DNA of 14,706 nt from assembly GCA_025937035.1 (NCBI GenBank), contig JAICSG010000027.1, positions 1-14,706 of the forward strand. The letters run 5' to 3'. A program made the translations under genes and the position numbers. The notes beneath the pieces are model-generated. The model made no database searches. It worked only from the letters and a program-made list of their open reading frames with translations, and was not told the origin of the DNA. Below are positions 13,101 through 14,706 of this stretch, piece after piece. This DNA comes from Thermoanaerobaculia bacterium. GTDB taxonomy: Bacteria; Acidobacteriota; Thermoanaerobaculia; Multivoradales; UBA5704. How positions within the stretch are numbered: position 1 is the first letter of the stretch; each line of letters starts with the position of its first letter.

Positions 13101-14706
13101 GATCCGCCCGCCCACCGCGTGGGCCACGGCCGTGGCATCCCCCGCGAAGACCGTCACCTCCTCCGGACCGCTGAGCGGCCAACCACTGTTGGCAAACTGG
13201 AGCGTGCCGTCCCCCGGCACCGTGGACGGGTACGCGAACGCCGAGGGGATCGCCCCCTCGAACACCCCGGTGTCCGGGCCCGTTTCGGTCAGTTGCAGCA
13301 TCTCCTGATCCCCCGCGTAGCGGGTCTGGAGAGTGACCGTCAGGGTTTCGGCCTGGTTGGGATCGAGATTGCTGGAGGAGCTGACCACCCGCACCCGCAC
13401 CAGGCCCCCTTCCAGCAGCTCCACCGTGGGGTGGCCCGTCTCGTCGATGAACGTGACCGACAGCGTGGCGATCCGCGCCCGCGCCGGCTCCACCACATAG
13501 CCCGTGGAAGGCGCGGCGGTGATCGCGTCGCCCGGACCGGCTAGCAGCCGGCCGTCCACCGCCGGAGAGCCGGAGCTGTCGAGCGGCAGCGAGCCCTCGA
13601 AGATCCCGGTCGCCGGGCCCGTCTCCACCAGCTCCAGCGGCTCCTGGTCTCCCGTGGCCGAGGCCACGACGGCGTAAGCCCGGTCGATCGCGCCCGGGTC
13701 GCCGTTGCGGTGGTCCTCCACCCGCACGTAGACCTGTGACCGCTCCGCGTAACGGTCCGCCACCTGGCCGTAGGCGTCGATGAACCAGACCCGGAAATTC
13801 TGTGTTCCCACCGCCGCCGTCGAGGTCCCACCATTGCTGGCGGCCGTGTAGCTGGCGTGGATGACGTCGAAGGCGTGCGGCGGGCCGGCCTCCTCGCCGG
13901 GCTCGATCGCGCCGCTGTTTTGCAGGACCGGACCGTTCCGGAGCTGGATCGTCCCCTCGAAGACGCCCGTCTGCGGGCCGGTCTCGGTGAGCGTCAGAGG
14001 CTCCTGATCCCCCGAGATCTCGGTCGTCAGCGTCACCGCCACCGTGTCGGCGGACGGATGGAGATCGGCGCCGTGGTCCACCACCCGCACCCGCGCCTGC
14101 GTCCCCTCCAGGTAGACGGTGGCGGCGTTCCCCGCCTCATCCACGAACGCCACCTGGCCGCCCGTGAAGACCGCCTGCGCCAGGACGCTCGGCGAGCCAT
14201 AGGCGCTCCAGAGCAGGGCGGTAATCGTCTGTCCCACCGCCGACTCCAAGCGGCCGGAATTGACGGCCTGCGACCCGCCGGTGCTGTCGATCGAGCCCTC
14301 GAAGATCCCGGTGTCGAGGCCGGTTTCGTAGAGGGTCACGGTCTCGTCATCCCCCGCCACCTTCAATTCGACCCCCATGTAGTCCTGAAGATCGGGATAG
14401 AAGTTGTACGCGGGCCCCACCACCCGCAGCCGCACCGGACCGCCGAACGGCACGGTCGTCGTCTCGCGGCCAAGCTCGTCGAGGAACACCATGCGCCCGC
14501 CCACCATGTGAGCCGCGGCCGTGGCGTCCCCCAGGGTCGCCGTCACCTCCTCGGGACCATTTGCCGGCCAGCCGCTGGTGGAAAACTGGAGCGTGCCGTC
14601 GCCCGGGATCGTGGACGGGTACGCGAAAGCCGAGCGGATCGATCCCTCGAAGATCCCGGTGTCCGGGCCCGTCTCGGTCAGTTGCAGGTTTTCCTGATCC
14701 CCCGCG
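10131..14706 (-). CDS. Giant repeat-rich surface protein (ETG repeats, Ig-like array, LamG), 5' end missing
   Basis: The frame is open from the right edge (14705) to TAG at 10133-10131, so at least 1524 codons. An ATG at 14546 is internal: the frame upstream continues a repeat unit. Three regions are seen. First, to about 12453, units of 113-120 aa, each carrying an ETGxxTGxFEGxI motif (YETGLDTGIFEGSI, TETGPQTGVFEGTI, VETGPATGIFEGSL and others; the last decays to VETSPGVFVGSL). Second, 12446-10782, six Ig-like domains of ~90 aa of the cadherin/VCBS type, each with PPVAVDD-like entry, VLANDxDPxGD loop, AHGxxxxN, YTPxxxYxGxDSFTYTISDG and a TVTVxV end. Third, 10763-10146, a LamG/concanavalin-like jellyroll (YDFNEGSGGTIADTSG, ITVEAWIQPAS, GWMGDYHLLAVYGRALT). 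Such proteins are usually adhesins or surface-layer components. No LPXTG, PEP-CTERM or T9SS tail is seen, so the sorting signal must be N-terminal or of another kind. Confidence 0.93.
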   Translation of the reverse strand, partial: AGDQENLQLTETGPDTGIFEGSIRSAFAYPSTIPGDGTLQFSTSGWPANGPEEVTATLGDATAAAHMVGGRMVFLDELGRETTTVPFGGPVRLRVVGPAYNFYPDLQDYMGVELKVAGDDETVTLYETGLDTGIFEGSIDSTGGSQAVNSGRLESAVGQTITALLWSAYGSPSVLAQAVFTGGQVAFVDEAGNAATVYLEGTQARVRVVDHGADLHPSADTVAVTLTTEISGDQEPLTLTETGPQTGVFEGTIQLRNGPVLQNSGAIEPGEEAGPPHAFDVIHASYTAASNGGTSTAAVGTQNFRVWFIDAYGQVADRYAERSQVYVRVEDHRNGDPGAIDRAYAVVASATGDQEPLELVETGPATGIFEGSLPLDSSGSPAVDGRLLAGPGDAITAAPSTGYVVEPARARIATLSVTFIDETGHPTVELLEGGLVRVRVVSSSSNLDPNQAETLTVTLQTRYAGDQEMLQLTETGPDTGVFEGAIPSAFAYPSTVPGDGTLQFANSGWPLSGPEEVTVFAGDATAVAHAVGGRIVFLDDQGRETAAVPLGSPVRLRVIAPAYNFYPDLQDYMDAELLVAGDDEFVRMQETGLNTGIFEGAIDSVEGSPVVNSGSLESAVGQTITAREWNSYSGGYFQKQAVFGNPSSGASIAFLNLRGQAVTAYSLRSLVRVRITDPGQAGNGPLTVGLQSLANGDTETVSAVETSPGVFVGSLPSTDAAGGASGDGSLTVGAGQVVEARYGTITAQIPFSSNQPPVAVDDVVGTLKNRIVNLAVLANDSDPEGGPLSVVSVTPAAHGSMVLNSDNTVTYTPAHDYSGTETFTYLVVDQVGGEAVGTITVTLANQDNSPPVAVDDHRNTSPGTSFGLFALLNDYDPDGDPITILYTGPAAHGTASGSGSLVFYTPNPGFTGTDSFTYTISDGWGGGATATVFVTVAPNHPPTAYDDFARTDVGQPATLKVLANDTDPDGDSLRISYTTQGAHGSVEIIDWATTVIYSPEPGFTGTDTFTYTMTDDRDAYATATVTVSVGAVNHPPVAVNDSATVAEDSQTDVAVLANDTDAEHDALTVASVAQGAHGGVSINADGTVRYTPAANYNGPDSFTYTISDGNGGTATGTVSITVSSVDDAPIANPDSASVAEDGTVSIPVLANDADPEGDILTVTAVTQGTHGAAVINPDKTVQYTPSANYNGPDSFTYTISDGHGGTATGTVAINVTPVDDPPVAVSDAATVVAGQAVTVPVLANDTDIDGPALAVTSVTQGAHGTVAINGDQTVTYTAGLYIGSDSFTYTVSDGAGATATATVTVSLTPPQRVVTGIQARYDFNEGSGGTIADTSGVGTPLDLTIGKPALVSWLSGGLAVNDGGAKIESADRATKIINAVQASNEITVEAWIQPASLTLTSPSGILVISKTPSQRSLLFGQSGGQYETQLKTSTGTPSLQGPLNGLSLTHVVYTRTSSGQAAYYVNGVQVSSQPAAGSLSVWGADQKLAIADGWMGDYHLLAVYGRALTSGEVQQNYLAGVGAN
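10782..12446 (-). repeat. Six tandem Ig-like (cadherin/VCBS-type) domain repeats
   Basis: Six domains of about 90 residues begin with NQPPVAVDD, NSPPVAVDD, NHPPTAYDD, NHPPVAVND, DDAPIANPD and DDPPVAVSD. Acidic loops (DSDPEGGP, DYDPDGDP, DTDPDGDS, DTDAEHDA, DADPEGDI, DTDIDGPA) suit calcium binding that stiffens the rod. Domains four and five are nearly identical over their second half (YNGPDSFTYTISDG then GGTATGTV), implying recent duplication or gene conversion. Confidence 0.9.
12828..13316 (-). repeat. Long direct repeat, internal copy (1389-bp period)
   Basis: This 489-nt stretch encodes AGDQEMLQLTETGPDTGVFE onward to SAVGQTITA and is a near copy of 14217-14705 at protein and DNA level, for example NFYPDLQDYM in both copies. 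The offset is exactly 1389 nt, equal to four ETG units (463 codons), so the array grew by duplication of a four-unit block. Confidence 0.85.
14217..14705 (-). repeat. Long direct repeat, edge copy (1389-bp period, cut by window end)
   Basis: Partner of 12828-13316. It encodes AGDQENLQLTETGPDTGIFE onward to SAVGQTITA. Because the match reaches the last codon in the window, the repeat very probably continues beyond it, and the missing N-terminal part of the protein likely holds more units. Confidence 0.85.

Noticed and set aside
11841..13544. 567-aa plus-strand open frame antisense to the surface gene
   Set aside because: Arg/His/Gly-rich with no domain and no promoter. The minus strand encodes well-formed Ig-like and ETG repeats throughout.

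Overview
The window is strongly GC-rich, with codon third positions almost all G or C in the real genes. It contains no tRNA, rRNA, CRISPR array or transposase gene. Gene content (two CRTAC1-type FG-GAP/VCBS beta-propeller proteins with ASPIC/UnbV ends, periplasmic TPR proteins, a giant repeat-rich surface protein) points to a Gram-negative environmental bacterium. Acidobacteriota is my best guess from protein style; Myxococcota, Gemmatimonadota or Planctomycetota cannot be excluded from sequence alone.

Layout. 1-90 (+): last 29 codons of an unrecognised gene. 85-152: perfect 15-bp inverted repeat (REP/MITE-like) whose two arms carry the stop codons of the genes on both sides. 147-3512 (-): 1121-aa exported protein with N-terminal TPRs, seven VCBS calcium loops, ASPIC/UnbV and a ~415-aa unassigned C-terminal region. 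3537-5171 (+): 544-aa exported TPR protein, diverging from the former across only 24 bp. 5193-6809 (-): 538-aa canonical CRTAC1-type seven-loop propeller. 6856-7347 (+): 163-aa exported CARDB/Ig-like protein, diverging across 46 bp and overlapping (ATGA) 7344-8492 (+), a 382-aa TPR protein closely related to the 544-aa one but lacking its last ~170 residues. 8489-8605 (+): start-less coding remnant that looks like a DUF885 C-terminus. 8644-10134 (+): 14-TM DHA2-type MFS exporter. 10131-14706 (-): at least 1524 codons of a giant surface protein, 5' end beyond the window, with ~115-aa ETGxxTGxFEG repeats, six cadherin/VCBS-type Ig-like domains and a C-terminal LamG-like domain. No stretch over 300 bp lacks a gene.

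The main organisational point is that 147-5171 and 5193-8492 are two versions of one divergent cassette: a propeller protein on the minus strand, back to back with a TPR protein on the plus strand. The TPR partners are plainly paralogous, while the propellers have diverged. One propeller has its own TPR domain fused at the N-terminus, which supports a working link between propeller and TPR protein, probably in the periplasm or at the cell surface. The function is unknown.

Most separately transcribed genes have a TAnnnT box 7-10 nt before the start codon and little or no Shine-Dalgarno sequence, suggesting leaderless or nearly leaderless transcripts. The MFS gene and the giant surface gene converge with overlapping stop codons.
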